Source: Akkermansia muciniphila (GTDB taxonomy: Bacteria > Verrucomicrobiota > Kiritimatiellia > RFP12 > JAAYNR01). From it: 37,099 nt of DNA. Numbering within the stretch: the stretch's first letter is position 1; the number at the start of each line of letters is the position of its first letter. Below the pieces are notes generated by a model. The model worked only from the letters and a program-made list of their open reading frames with translations, was not told the DNA's origin and did not search any database. Shown piece after piece: positions 1 through 9,410 of this stretch. The DNA is taken from the NCBI GenBank assembly GCA_945870025.1, contig CAMBQN010000026.1:1-37099 (forward strand), in the 5' to 3' direction. Both the position numbers and the translations under genes were made by a program.

Positions 1-225
1 ATCGGCAGGCTAGAACCAGATGAGTGACTGGACTGGACGGCTTTCGCCGATCCAACCAAATCGACTGAAGCGACGACGGATTCTAATGTTGGTGCATACA
101 AGTGCTGTTAACCCCGGAGCAAAAACATGAAAATGAAAACCACCCCTAAAGGGCGGATCGGGAGAATGTTGTCTCTTGACTCCGGCACTGGAATGAGTGT
201 CCCCGCAGCCTTCACGTCCAGAAGG
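1..225. other. Intergenic stretch with no supported gene
   Basis: No convincing reading frame, RNA gene or strong hairpin was seen between the window edge and the stop codon of the aminotransferase at 226. It is the 3' flank of a minus-strand gene. A terminator may be present, but no GC-rich stem followed by a T-run (in minus-strand sense) could be identified. Confidence 0.5.
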
Positions 226-1386
226 CTAAGTCCGACAGTCTCCTAGGCGGGCGCATGCCGCGTCCAGCTCGGCGGCTTCCTTGGCAAAGCAGAAGCGCAC
301 CAGGTGCTCCCCGCCGCAGCCGGAATAGAAGGCCGATCCGGGGACCGTGGCCACACCGGTCTTCTCCAGCAGGTACATGGCGCGCTCCTTGCTGGTCTGG
401 CCAGGCAGATGCGAGACATCCGCCAGCACGTAGTACGCCCCTTGTGGCACGTACGGGCGCAGCCCCGCCCGCTCCAGCGCCTCGCAGATTTGCTGCCGCT
501 TGGCAAGAAACTCGACGGAGAGACCGTTGTAGAAGTCGCTGCCCAGCTCCGTGATGCCAGCCGCCACGCCGATCTGCAGCGGTGCCGGCGCGCAGACATA
601 GATCAGGTCGTTCATGTACCCGATGGCTTCGGTCCAGCGCCGGTCCTGCACGCTGTACCCGATTCGCCAGCCTGTAATGCTGTAGGTCTTGGAGTAGCTG
701 CCGATCGTGATCGTCCGCTCGCGCAGCCCGGGAAGCGAACCGGGGCTGATGTGCCGACGCCCGTCATAGAGAAAATACTCGTAGGTTTCGTCCGAAAGCA
801 CGAACAGATCGTGCCGCACGGCAAAGGCTTCCAGCAGGCGCAGCTCGTCCTGTGAATACACCTTTCCCGAGGGGTTGCCGGGCGTGCAGACCACGATCGC
901 ACGCGTGCGGGGGGAGACCGCCGCATCGATCTGCGCCTGCGTGAAGGTCCAGTCCGGCGGCTGCAGGGGCACGAATTTCGGCACCAGCTCCAGTGACAGC
1001 AGCATGTTGAGGTGATAGCCGTAATACGGCTCGAAAAGGATCACCTCGTCGCCCGGCTCCAGCAGCGCCAGGCACGCAGAATAGAAGGCGCCCGTGGCGC
1101 CGGCGCTAATCACGATCTCCTGCTCCGGGTCTGTCGGCAACTGGTTGTTGGCGCCCATTTTCTGCGCCAGGGCGATGCGCAGCTCCGGCAGACCGCTGTA
1201 CTTGGTATAGCTGTTGTAGCCATCGGCAATGGCCCGGGTCACCCCGCGCGCCACCGGATCCGGCACGCCAAGGTTGCAGACCCCCTGCGCCATGTTGATG
1301 CCCTTCACCTTCTGGCATGCCAGCGTCATGGCCCGGATTTCGGACTGGGTAATGCGCTCGGTGCGGCTGCTGCATTTGTTGGTCAT
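226..1386 (-). CDS. PLP-dependent class I/II aminotransferase
   Basis: This is a 386-residue fold-type I aminotransferase of the aspartate/aromatic family, expected to be cytosolic and to move an amino group between an amino acid and a 2-oxo acid. Visible hallmarks are the PGNPSGKV segment with the cofactor-binding Asn near residue 171, SDETYE with the Asp near 199 that contacts the pyridine nitrogen, and SYSKTYSITGWR with the Schiff-base Lys near 233. The late VRFCFA segment supplies the carboxylate-binding Arg. Length is normal for the family. The ATG start has an AGGAG-type ribosome site about 7 bases upstream. It is the last gene of the minus-strand run that begins near 8551, 88 bases after the PHP gene. 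Substrate specificity cannot be read from the sequence. Confidence 0.9.
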   Translation of the reverse strand: MTNKCSSRTERITQSEIRAMTLACQKVKGINMAQGVCNLGVPDPVARGVTRAIADGYNSYTKYSGLPELRIALAQKMGANNQLPTDPEQEIVISAGATGAFYSACLALLEPGDEVILFEPYYGYHLNMLLSLELVPKFVPLQPPDWTFTQAQIDAAVSPRTRAIVVCTPGNPSGKVYSQDELRLLEAFAVRHDLFVLSDETYEYFLYDGRRHISPGSLPGLRERTITIGSYSKTYSITGWRIGYSVQDRRWTEAIGYMNDLIYVCAPAPLQIGVAAGITELGSDFYNGLSVEFLAKRQQICEALERAGLRPYVPQGAYYVLADVSHLPGQTSKERAMYLLEKTGVATVPGSAFYSGCGGEHLVRFCFAKEAAELDAACARLGDCRT

Positions 1387-1474
1387 ATCGCGCTCCTGTG
1401 CGGCCAGGCAGGCAGAACACCTGACACTGTTTCCCTGTCCCCTTCACCTTTAGATCCTCACCCCATTGCCTCGT

Positions 1475-2803
1475 CTAGCCATCAACCAGCTCAATCGCTT
1501 TCTCAGGTTGCGTGTGGTCCATGCGTTTCCCCAGCGTTGAATAGATGGCGATCCGCTGGAACACGGAGGGTCCGCCAGATGTCCCGCGGACGGGGGCGAG
1601 CAGCGGGTTATCCGGATGGAAAATACCGAGGCGTGGAACGGCTGCCGCCAGTTTTTCGTGCGCGATCAGCGCCCACGCCGCATCCACCAGATGACGGAAT
1701 TCCGGCTCGAGCAGAATCGGACAGTTGAACGCCTGCCGCGAACTGTTGATGTCCACACCGCTGATTTCCATCAGGCCGTGTGCCTGGCAGAGATTCTGGA
1801 GACGAAGCAACTGCGGCTTCGTATTGCGAGGCGGCATGTAGGTGATGGCTTTGAAACCGATCCGTGTCAATTCGGGAACCAGTTCATCGAGATAATCGTC
1901 TTCAAACTTCTCGGCTTTCTTATCGCCGGTCGGCGATTCGCCGACATCCCCGAGATAGGCGTAGGCTGGGATCGCGCCGATGTCGTTGGCAAACGACACC
2001 GCATCCCACACATTGATGCACTCCTCCTTGCCGGACAGAATGAAGAAGTCTGGCACAAGCGCAGATTTAAACACGCCAAGCAGATCGTAGGCGTAGTGCG
2101 GATTGTTCATGTCCAGCAACAGAGCTTTTATTTTCTCAGGCAGAGCAATCGTCATCTGCTGTTCGACAAAATCAATCAGTCTCTGCCCTTTGCCGTAGGC
2201 CGCAATCAGCTTCAGCGACAGCGCATAAAGCATGTGACGCTCGGTGATGGAACCGCCATTCGCCGCTTCCGAAATCGCCAGGACATCGGTGTCGAAATCC
2301 AAGGGCGGCGCGCCGAGCCGCGCTAAGGAGTCGTTGAGCCGCTGGACCTCTTTGCGGTCGCGGGCGATGCGCGCCGCTTGAATGGGCCTCAAGAAGGTCT
2401 TCACCGCCTGGAGCTGCGTTCGGGGAATCCCGTGGAAAGCGATGTAGCTGACGTTCGGCTCATCCGGGTTATTGGTCTTGCGCCCTTCTACCCGCGTGCC
2501 GTCCATGTTCACGCGGATTTCACAACCGGCCGTTGAAGCCATGTTCACGGCCTTGCAGGCCTCCAGCATTTCTTCGCAACCGGAGACAGAATCATGATCC
2601 ATGATGCCGACCGTTTGTAAACCGGCCTGCGCGGCCTTGACAACGGCCATGCACGGCGAGTACGGACTGAAGGAATAGATGGTGTGCACATGATTATTCA
2701 CTTCATGGGTTTGCTTCACTCCGGCTTTCACCGACTCGCCCAGCTCGCGGATCGCCGCCAGCCGGGTGTTTGCACACGGATCATTCAAATTCGCAAGATT
2801 CAT
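1475..2803 (-). CDS. PHP-domain metal-dependent hydrolase-like protein
   Basis: This 442-residue protein has an N-terminal PHP (polymerase and histidinol phosphatase) fold. Metal-ligand motifs appear in order: HVH at residues 38-40, MDHDS at 68-72 and GCEIRV at 93-98. PHP enzymes usually hydrolyse phosphoesters with a di- or trinuclear metal centre. The remaining ~340 residues are conserved-looking but carry no domain I can name. A GGGAGG ribosome site lies about 7 bases before the ATG. It sits between a Gfo/Idh/MocA oxidoreductase and an aminotransferase in what looks like a small-molecule catabolic operon, so a metabolic role is more likely than DNA repair. There is no signal peptide, so it is probably cytosolic. 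The exact reaction is unknown. Confidence 0.8.
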   Translation of the reverse strand: MNLANLNDPCANTRLAAIRELGESVKAGVKQTHEVNNHVHTIYSFSPYSPCMAVVKAAQAGLQTVGIMDHDSVSGCEEMLEACKAVNMASTAGCEIRVNMDGTRVEGRKTNNPDEPNVSYIAFHGIPRTQLQAVKTFLRPIQAARIARDRKEVQRLNDSLARLGAPPLDFDTDVLAISEAANGGSITERHMLYALSLKLIAAYGKGQRLIDFVEQQMTIALPEKIKALLLDMNNPHYAYDLLGVFKSALVPDFFILSGKEECINVWDAVSFANDIGAIPAYAYLGDVGESPTGDKKAEKFEDDYLDELVPELTRIGFKAITYMPPRNTKPQLLRLQNLCQAHGLMEISGVDINSSRQAFNCPILLEPEFRHLVDAAWALIAHEKLAAAVPRLGIFHPDNPLLAPVRGTSGGPSVFQRIAIYSTLGKRMDHTQPEKAIELVDG

Positions 2804-3042
2804 GAAACATCCTCCCGTTTACTGCTCGGCAATCGCTTGAGAACGGGTCCGGTGTCCCGGCCACGCACAGTCCCAGAATAGGATCGCAATTGCCTGATGC
2901 CGCAATGTCATGCCGAGAAGCATGGCAGAAGCGCAGATCCACGTCAAGAACACCCCAACAGCGGCGGATCGCTTACGTCGCGAGCATTCGTTGCCACTGC
3001 GCCTCGGGGCGCTTGGCCGAGGCGGGTGTGGCCGGCGGCTTT

Positions 3043-3069
3043 CAGGGTCGGGTCTGGAAAAAGACCCTG
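3043..3069. repeat. Intergenic hairpin in the 2804-3132 spacer
   Basis: The ~330-base spacer between the PHP gene and the Gfo/Idh/MocA gene holds no convincing gene. Its clearest structure is a perfect 7-base inverted repeat, CAGGGTC at 3043-3049 and GACCCTG at 3063-3069, with a 13-base loop. No T-run follows on either strand, so it does not look like a standard intrinsic terminator. It could be an mRNA-processing or stability hairpin within the operon. Confidence 0.4.
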
Positions 3070-3132
3070 TATCCCAGCCCACGCCGTAGCAGGAGTGGAA
3101 GAGAAAGCTGAAAGGGGCTCAAAATCAAGTTT

Positions 3133-4305
3133 CTAGTCTAGTTCGCGGGGAAGTGCGTGGCGTTCGTAGCACTGTGAAAAGACCTCTCCGATGCCGTCGA
3201 TCCAGCGCAGTGTTCCGGCGTCTCCGTCATCCCGCAGCCGGATGGCCGATGCGGGTACGTCAATGATTCCCTCCGCCGCCTCTTGCACCGCCTGGACGCA
3301 GAGCAGGTGCGGCAACGCGGCATCGACGCCGCAGGGTATCGGCTTCCCGTCGCGGGCGGCGTCGGCGCAGAGCCAGAGTTTGCGGTCTGGCTGCGCGTTC
3401 GGGTTGCCGTAGTTTCTGATCCGGCCATCCGCGAATCGGGCCTCGAAGGTCTCGTCCCGATTATGGGAATAGGTCACCACGGCGTTTTCGAATTCAAAGA
3501 CCGAAACGGGGCCTAGTCCGTCCGGACAGGCATGGGTCGTCAGAAACAGGATCTCAACGCCGGTCGCGGTGACCATCCGCACGGCGGCCGTGTCGAAGTT
3601 CTCGATGGGATTGGCCCGGTAACATTCCGACGCGACGGATTGGATCGCCGCGCTCAGATGGGTTTCGCTGCCGAGCAGATAGAGCATGTTGTGCAGATAA
3701 TGGGCGGTGGCGTTGCTCACCGGACTGTCCAAAACCCACGCGCCGCTGTCGTCCCGAATCCTCCCGGCCCAGCGATTCCGCGTGTAATAGGCGGAGGCGC
3801 GCGGCCATTGCACCATCGACTTCAGCCGCAACGGTCTGCCGAGCGCCCCGGCGCGGATGTCCGCCTTCAAAGCCTGAACCGCCTCGGAGAACGACCACTG
3901 GAAGCCGACGGCGAGAAAACGGCCGCCGGAACGCTGTTCGGCCTCGCGCATGGCCAGCGCCTCCGGCACGGTGGCGGCAACCGGTTTCTCGCACAGGACG
4001 TTCGACCCTCTGGCCAGTGCGAGACACGCCTGCGGCGCATGGAGCGGGATGGGTGTGGCCAGCACCAGCAGATCCGGCGTCAGTCGCGCATACAGCTCAT
4101 CGAGGCTGCGATAGATGGGGACGCCGGCCGCCTCGATCGCGCTGCGGAGCGAACTCCGTTCCGGCGCCGGATCAACCGCCGCCGCAAAACACGCGCGATG
4201 CTGCGTTGCGCCCTCCAGCAGCGCCCGCGCGTAGAATTCGCCATAGCCGCCGATCCCGGCCAGTCCGATCGTCACGGCCCGTTCGCTGTTATCGGCTGTG
4301 GTCAT
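3133..4305 (-). CDS. Gfo/Idh/MocA family NAD(P)-dependent oxidoreductase
   Basis: This 390-residue cytosolic sugar or polyol dehydrogenase-like protein has an N-terminal Rossmann fold with the dinucleotide loop GLAGIGGYG near residues 14-22. The family EKP motif lies at 106-108 (CEKPVAA), where the Lys is normally catalytic. The C-terminal alpha/beta domain from about residue 125 is typical. Family members oxidise or reduce hydroxyl groups on sugars, inositols or sugar nucleotides. The start lies 6 bases after the stop of the zinc dehydrogenase, which strongly suggests co-transcription and perhaps translational coupling. Pairing with a zinc dehydrogenase and a GlcD-like flavoprotein fits stepwise oxidation of a sugar or sugar acid. 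The actual substrate is unknown. Confidence 0.9.
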   Translation of the reverse strand: MTTADNSERAVTIGLAGIGGYGEFYARALLEGATQHRACFAAAVDPAPERSSLRSAIEAAGVPIYRSLDELYARLTPDLLVLATPIPLHAPQACLALARGSNVLCEKPVAATVPEALAMREAEQRSGGRFLAVGFQWSFSEAVQALKADIRAGALGRPLRLKSMVQWPRASAYYTRNRWAGRIRDDSGAWVLDSPVSNATAHYLHNMLYLLGSETHLSAAIQSVASECYRANPIENFDTAAVRMVTATGVEILFLTTHACPDGLGPVSVFEFENAVVTYSHNRDETFEARFADGRIRNYGNPNAQPDRKLWLCADAARDGKPIPCGVDAALPHLLCVQAVQEAAEGIIDVPASAIRLRDDGDAGTLRWIDGIGEVFSQCYERHALPRELD

Positions 4306-4311
4306 GGGGCA

Positions 4312-5352
4312 TTATCCGATGTCGATCATCGCCTTCACGACGCCGTCCCGATAGCCGGCGACGAGTTCGAAGGCCGCCTGGGCGTCGGCCAGCGCAAAGC
4401 GGTGCGTGGCCATGACCCGCACGTCAAAGTCCTTGCGGGCGATCATGTCGAGCGCCGGCCGGACGCAATGGTTCTGGCGGCGGACGTTCTGGATGCAGAT
4501 CTCTTTGTGCCGCAGCTTGTCGATTTTGAATGAGACCCGTTCGGAGGTCGGCGGGATGCCGATCAGCATCAGCTTTCCGCCGGGCTTGAGGATTTCGAGC
4601 GCCTGATCCAGGGCTTCCTGCTGACCGCAGCATTCAAAGACCACGTCCAGCCCGCCCGGTTCCAGCTTCTGAATCTCGGCAACGACATTCCCTCGGTCGG
4701 GATTTCCGCCCCACGCGGCGCCTGCCTTCTTGGCCAGGTCCAGGCGCAGGTCGATCTTGTCGGTGACGTAGATCTTCCGCGCCCCCTGTGCCTTCGCGGG
4801 CAGCAGCACGCTCAGTCCGACCGGGCCAGCGCCCAGAATGCCGATCGTGGCCCCGCGCATGGGGATCGACATCTTGACCGCGTAGACGCCGATGGCCAGG
4901 GGTTCGGAGATGGCGGCTTCGTCAAACGTGGTGTCATCCGTGATCGTGAAGCAGCACGCCTCGGGCATGACGATGAATTCGCTCAGGCATCCCTCGGCCT
5001 GTTTGGGGCAGCCGAGGAAGCGGAGTTTGCGGCAGGTGTGCGGCCGTCCCGCCAGACATTGGTCGCAGGCCCCGCACGACATCGCCGGCTCGACGGCGAT
5101 CCGGTCGCCGACCCGGACCCGCGTGACGCCCGGTCCGATCGCCTCCACGACGCCCGCTCCCTCATGGCCGACCGTGAACGGATAGGTGACCACCTGGCTG
5201 CCGATCTGCCCGTTCTGGAAATAATGGACATCGGAACCGCACACGCCGACCACCTTCATGCGGATCAGCACATCGTCCGGCTGGACGATCTTGGGGGTTG
5301 GAGTCTCCATGCTTTCAATGCGATTAATGCCCGTGAGCTTCATGGCCTTCAT
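4312..5352 (-). CDS. Zinc-dependent medium-chain alcohol/polyol dehydrogenase
   Basis: This 346-residue protein belongs to the medium-chain dehydrogenase superfamily, in the sorbitol/threonine-dehydrogenase-like branch. Catalytic zinc ligands are visible in VCGSDVH (Cys38) and GHEGAGVV (His63, Glu64). The structural zinc site has four Cys at about 93, 96, 99 and 107. The NAD-binding loop GILGAGPVGL follows near residue 171. Family members oxidise secondary alcohols to ketones with NAD. A GAAGG ribosome site precedes the ATG; MKL three codons later is an alternative start. The gene lies 45 bases after the FAD oxidoreductase and 6 bases before the Gfo/Idh/MocA gene. Substrate not assignable. 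Confidence 0.92.
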   Translation of the reverse strand: MKAMKLTGINRIESMETPTPKIVQPDDVLIRMKVVGVCGSDVHYFQNGQIGSQVVTYPFTVGHEGAGVVEAIGPGVTRVRVGDRIAVEPAMSCGACDQCLAGRPHTCRKLRFLGCPKQAEGCLSEFIVMPEACCFTITDDTTFDEAAISEPLAIGVYAVKMSIPMRGATIGILGAGPVGLSVLLPAKAQGARKIYVTDKIDLRLDLAKKAGAAWGGNPDRGNVVAEIQKLEPGGLDVVFECCGQQEALDQALEILKPGGKLMLIGIPPTSERVSFKIDKLRHKEICIQNVRRQNHCVRPALDMIARKDFDVRVMATHRFALADAQAAFELVAGYRDGVVKAMIDIG

Positions 5353-5397
5353 GTATGACCTTCTTTCTTTTTGATGATTTTGTCTGCTCGTGCAGAC

Positions 5398-6876
5398 TCA
5401 GCGTGTAAACAAATTGCCGCGGTTCAGCCGCGCGTCGGGATCGAACAGCCGTTTCAGTTTTCTCATCTCGTCAATGCCTGCCGCGCCGTACTGGACTTCG
5501 AGCAGTGCCACCTTGATCTTGCCGATGCCGTGTTCGGCCGAGACCGAACCGCCCAGCGCCGTGACGATGCCGGCCCATTCCCGATACAGCGCCTTGCCCC
5601 GGTCATACTCGGCCTGCGTGCGCGGGAGGATGTTGACGTGAACGTGGTTGTCGCCGATATGGCCAAAGATCACCGACTCCAGCCCGGCGGCGGCGAGGTC
5701 GCCATGGTAACGGGCCAGGATGCGCTCCATCGCCGCATCCGGCACAGCCATGTCGGTTCCGAGCTTGGTCAGGTCCGGACAGGTCTTGCGCCGTTCGTCA
5801 ATCAACAGATTGACCACCTCCGGCGTGGCGTGGCGAAAGGTCTTTAGGCGATCAAGGACCGGGGGCTGCTCGGCAAACCAGCAGGTGTTGTCGCTCGCGC
5901 CGAAGGACGGCAGCGCTCCGGCGATCACCAGCACTGTGGGGTCCAGCGCCGCCGCGTCCCCGCCGTGCAATTCGACGTAGATCGCGGCCGCACAGGAAGC
6001 AGGCAGCGTGGGCAGATGGAAAAAGGCAGGGGTCTCTTTTTGAGCCCGGCGCAGCAGATCCAGGGCGTCGGCGTCAAAAAACTCGATGGCGACCGGCGCC
6101 ATCGGCAGTGCGCATTCCCCGTCGTCGCGCAGGAAACGGACAAACGCCAGCGCGCCCGCTTCGGTTGGGAAGAATGCGGTCAGGGCCTGGCGGACAGACG
6201 GGATCGGGAGCAGGTCGAGTTCGGCCTCGGTGATGACTCCCAGAGTTCCTTCCATGCCGATGAACAGATCCAGCAGATCCATGTCCGATTGGACATAGTA
6301 CCCCGCAGCATGCTTCACCAACGGCATCTTCAGTGCTGGCAAGGCCCCCTCGATCACGCTTCCGGAATCGGTCTTCAATGCAAACCGGTTGCCCTGTGCC
6401 CACTGTTCGCCGCGCCGCAGGGTGAGCGTCTCGCCACCGGCCAGCATCACGCGCGCGGAGCGGATCCATCGGCGGGTCGGCCCATAGTGGTAGCTGAGCG
6501 CGCCGGAGGCATTGCAGGCGATCATCCCCCCGATGGAGGCCGACGTCTCGGTGGGGTCCGGCGGAAAAAACAGGCCCTGCGGAGCGACCTCCGCGTTGAT
6601 CTCGGAAAGAAGCGCGCCGGGCTGGACGGTGATCCGGCGATCCGCCACCGAGCCGATGTGTTTCATGCGGCTCAGGTTGAGGATCAGCCCGCCCTCCGGG
6701 ACCGCCCCGGCGGATATTCCCGTGCGCGCGCCCTGCATCGTGACCGGCCAGTCGTTGAGTCGCGCCTCGTCCAAGGCGCGCCGGACATCGCCCTCGTCGG
6801 CGGCAAACACGATGCGCTCCGCGCGGCCGGTCCGCCGCGACTCATCGCGCAGATAGCCGGCCTCATCCGCAGTCAT
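5398..6876 (-). CDS. FAD-binding oxidoreductase, GlcD/D-lactate dehydrogenase type
   Basis: This is a 492-residue flavoprotein of the glycolate oxidase GlcD / D-lactate dehydrogenase family, which oxidises 2-hydroxy acids. The N-terminal PCMH-type FAD domain shows the GARTGISAGAVPEGG loop, PDPTETSASIGG and NASG. The C-terminal FAD-oxidase domain ends with the SAEHGIGKIK motif. The frame is open further upstream to 7212, but that extension lies antisense-free inside the upstream gene and reads as low-complexity Arg/Ser. I chose the ATG at 6876, 22 bases after the SUMF1-like stop codon. The position before two dehydrogenases suggests a sugar-acid or hydroxy-acid pathway. No GlcE or GlcF partner and no Fe-S cluster motif is seen. 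Confidence 0.88.
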   Translation of the reverse strand: MTADEAGYLRDESRRTGRAERIVFAADEGDVRRALDEARLNDWPVTMQGARTGISAGAVPEGGLILNLSRMKHIGSVADRRITVQPGALLSEINAEVAPQGLFFPPDPTETSASIGGMIACNASGALSYHYGPTRRWIRSARVMLAGGETLTLRRGEQWAQGNRFALKTDSGSVIEGALPALKMPLVKHAAGYYVQSDMDLLDLFIGMEGTLGVITEAELDLLPIPSVRQALTAFFPTEAGALAFVRFLRDDGECALPMAPVAIEFFDADALDLLRRAQKETPAFFHLPTLPASCAAAIYVELHGGDAAALDPTVLVIAGALPSFGASDNTCWFAEQPPVLDRLKTFRHATPEVVNLLIDERRKTCPDLTKLGTDMAVPDAAMERILARYHGDLAAAGLESVIFGHIGDNHVHVNILPRTQAEYDRGKALYREWAGIVTALGGSVSAEHGIGKIKVALLEVQYGAAGIDEMRKLKRLFDPDARLNRGNLFTR

Positions 6877-6898
6877 GGGCGCGCCAATCCAATCCTTC

Positions 6899-8551
6899 CT
6901 ACTGTTTGATGATCCGTTCAAGTTCCTCCGCCTTTCCGATAAAGAAGACCACCTGCCCCTCATTATACTGCGGACGCCCGACCGCCACCAGATGGGTGCA
7001 GGGGATGGAGCTGTTGCCCCAGACCCGGCAGGGGCCCGGACCGACGCGCGCGACAAACGCCGTGCCGTCGTAAGACCGTAGAACGGCATGATTGACGGCA
7101 GGCAGGCGGCCCGGCACCGACCAGAAGAACGTCTGAAGATCCCGATCGCCCGTCTCCAGAAAGCGCCTATCTCCCGGGCGAAATCCCTGAGGCCCATCGG
7201 CCACCCGGACAAACGCGCCGTTGAGGATGATGCCCTGGGACATTTGCTCCTGGCTCGAAAAGAACGGGCTGATCGTTTTCATGCAGACATGGCGGATCAT
7301 CCCGCCGTCACCCTCGATGTTGCTGGTATCCATCCGGAATCGGACGGTGTGCCCGTTCTCCACCCACGCCGTGCATGCGATGCGTTGTTCCCCCTGCTCG
7401 CGCACATAAGACGCGCGCTGACCGTCGGGCGCGACGACCCAATTCACCGTCGTCTGGGGGTCTCCCGGAAACCACAGGTTCGCGCCGATGAAGGGGCCGT
7501 AGGTCATCTCCGGAACGTCCAGCGTCCAGACGCTCTCCGGGAACCAGGGGACGCGTACCTCGAGCGTGGTCGTCTCGAGTCCGCGCAGCGTGATCGGCTC
7601 CTTCAGATAGAGATCATTGCGAATGGCCAGTGTAGCTGGCAGCACGGGCGCGCCCGCCCGGTACGCCTCTCCCGCGCCATCGCCGGGCGGGGGGGTGTCG
7701 GACGCGCAACGGAAGCCCGAAACATAATTGCGCATGTCCGGCACCCAACCGAAACGGGCGGTCACCAGGCGCGAATAGGGTTGGGTGTGGAAGACGCTCG
7801 AACCGGCCAGAATATGGCTCTCGCGGCCTTCGATCGTACGCACATACTGGCAGACCAGCCCCACCATGTCCATCGCGCCGCACGGACTGGCACCCGCAGG
7901 CCAGGAGCCGACCGGAAAAAGGGTTGCGAACGAAAGATTGCCGTGCCCTTCATAGCAGGCGTTGGTCGACGGATCATTGCCCCAGGGGTAGGGGCGCCCA
8001 TCGGTTCCGCGCGCCGCCAGTTCCCATTCGGCTTCGGTGGGCAGGCGTTTGCCAGCCCAGCGGGCATAGGCTTCGGCATCGGCGGCATTGACGCCGATCA
8101 TGGGCAGCGCCTCGGTGCCGGGCTGGTCCGGCGGCCAGGACCGGGTCCATTCGCGCCAGCCGACTACCCAGCCGTTTCGCAACACCTGATAGTTTGTCTC
8201 CTTCATGAAGCGGGCGAACTGGCCGCGTGTGACCGGATAGGTGTCGATCCAGAAGTCCTTTACTTTCAGGATTTTTCGGTCCGAGTGAAACTTCAGGCGA
8301 TCGGGATGCACCCCAGCGGCGGTGGCGGCGGCTTGCTTCTCCGCCGCGGTCATGCCGAAGATCAGGTCTCCACCGGGCACGCGGACCATTTCGCGATCCA
8401 TCCGTTGGGCGGAATAGGCGCGCGGCGACGGGCGCGGCGACGGGCGCGCAGCCTCTTCCTGGCCGAACCCCGTCGTCACGGCCGCCAGCAGCGTCCACAG
8501 ACCCAGACTGGCGACACTGGCGATTCGTGCTGATTTAATTTTATCAATCAC
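6899..8551 (-). CDS. Secreted SUMF1/FGE-fold protein with unknown C-terminal domain
   Basis: The frame is 567 codons from an ATG at 8602, but its first 17 codons are read from a CCTGAAC-type simple repeat. I therefore prefer the GTG at 8551 (550 residues), which is uncertain because no clear ribosome site precedes it. A signal peptide ends near the TTGFGQ segment. Residues ~35-285 form a SUMF1/EgtB/PvdO-type C-type-lectin fold, with VPGGDLIFGM, YPVTRGQFARFM, LPTEAEWELAARG and the late GFRCASD. The paired cysteines of true formylglycine-generating enzyme are absent from the equivalent late segment, so it is unlikely to be a sulfatase maturase. The last ~250 residues are beta-rich and unrecognised. 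It heads the catabolic operon. Confidence 0.75.
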   Translation of the reverse strand: MIDKIKSARIASVASLGLWTLLAAVTTGFGQEEAARPSPRPSPRAYSAQRMDREMVRVPGGDLIFGMTAAEKQAAATAAGVHPDRLKFHSDRKILKVKDFWIDTYPVTRGQFARFMKETNYQVLRNGWVVGWREWTRSWPPDQPGTEALPMIGVNAADAEAYARWAGKRLPTEAEWELAARGTDGRPYPWGNDPSTNACYEGHGNLSFATLFPVGSWPAGASPCGAMDMVGLVCQYVRTIEGRESHILAGSSVFHTQPYSRLVTARFGWVPDMRNYVSGFRCASDTPPPGDGAGEAYRAGAPVLPATLAIRNDLYLKEPITLRGLETTTLEVRVPWFPESVWTLDVPEMTYGPFIGANLWFPGDPQTTVNWVVAPDGQRASYVREQGEQRIACTAWVENGHTVRFRMDTSNIEGDGGMIRHVCMKTISPFFSSQEQMSQGIILNGAFVRVADGPQGFRPGDRRFLETGDRDLQTFFWSVPGRLPAVNHAVLRSYDGTAFVARVGPGPCRVWGNSSIPCTHLVAVGRPQYNEGQVVFFIGKAEELERIIKQ

Positions 8552-8555
8552 CGCA

Positions 8556-8608
8556 AACCCTGCCCCCTGAACCCTGCCCCCTGAAACCTGAACACTGAAC
8601 ACTGCCCC
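8556..8608. repeat. Degenerate CCTGAAC/CACTGAAC simple repeat
   Basis: A short low-complexity tract is built from variants of ACCCTGCCCCCTGA and CCTGAACACTGAACACTG. It fills the start-proximal spacer between the LolD-type ATPase and the SUMF1-like gene. The same sequence style recurs inside a coding region near 23472-23507, which suggests a repeat family scattered in this genome. Confidence 0.65.
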
Positions 8609-8632
8609 ATCCCACTCCCTGCGGGGCGTCCC

Positions 8633-9319
<687 letters not shown>

Positions 9320-9410
9320 GTCGGTCTCCCACAGTCAGGATGGTTACGAGATGCCGCCATTGTGGCGCAAATCGGCGCCGACGGCAAGCGCGGTGTTAGG
9401 CGATTTCTCT

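Noticed and set aside
2819-3082. An 87-codon minus-strand frame in the spacer before the PHP gene
   Set aside because: It has no family features, is Arg/Ser-rich, and is not positioned with a convincing ribosome site.
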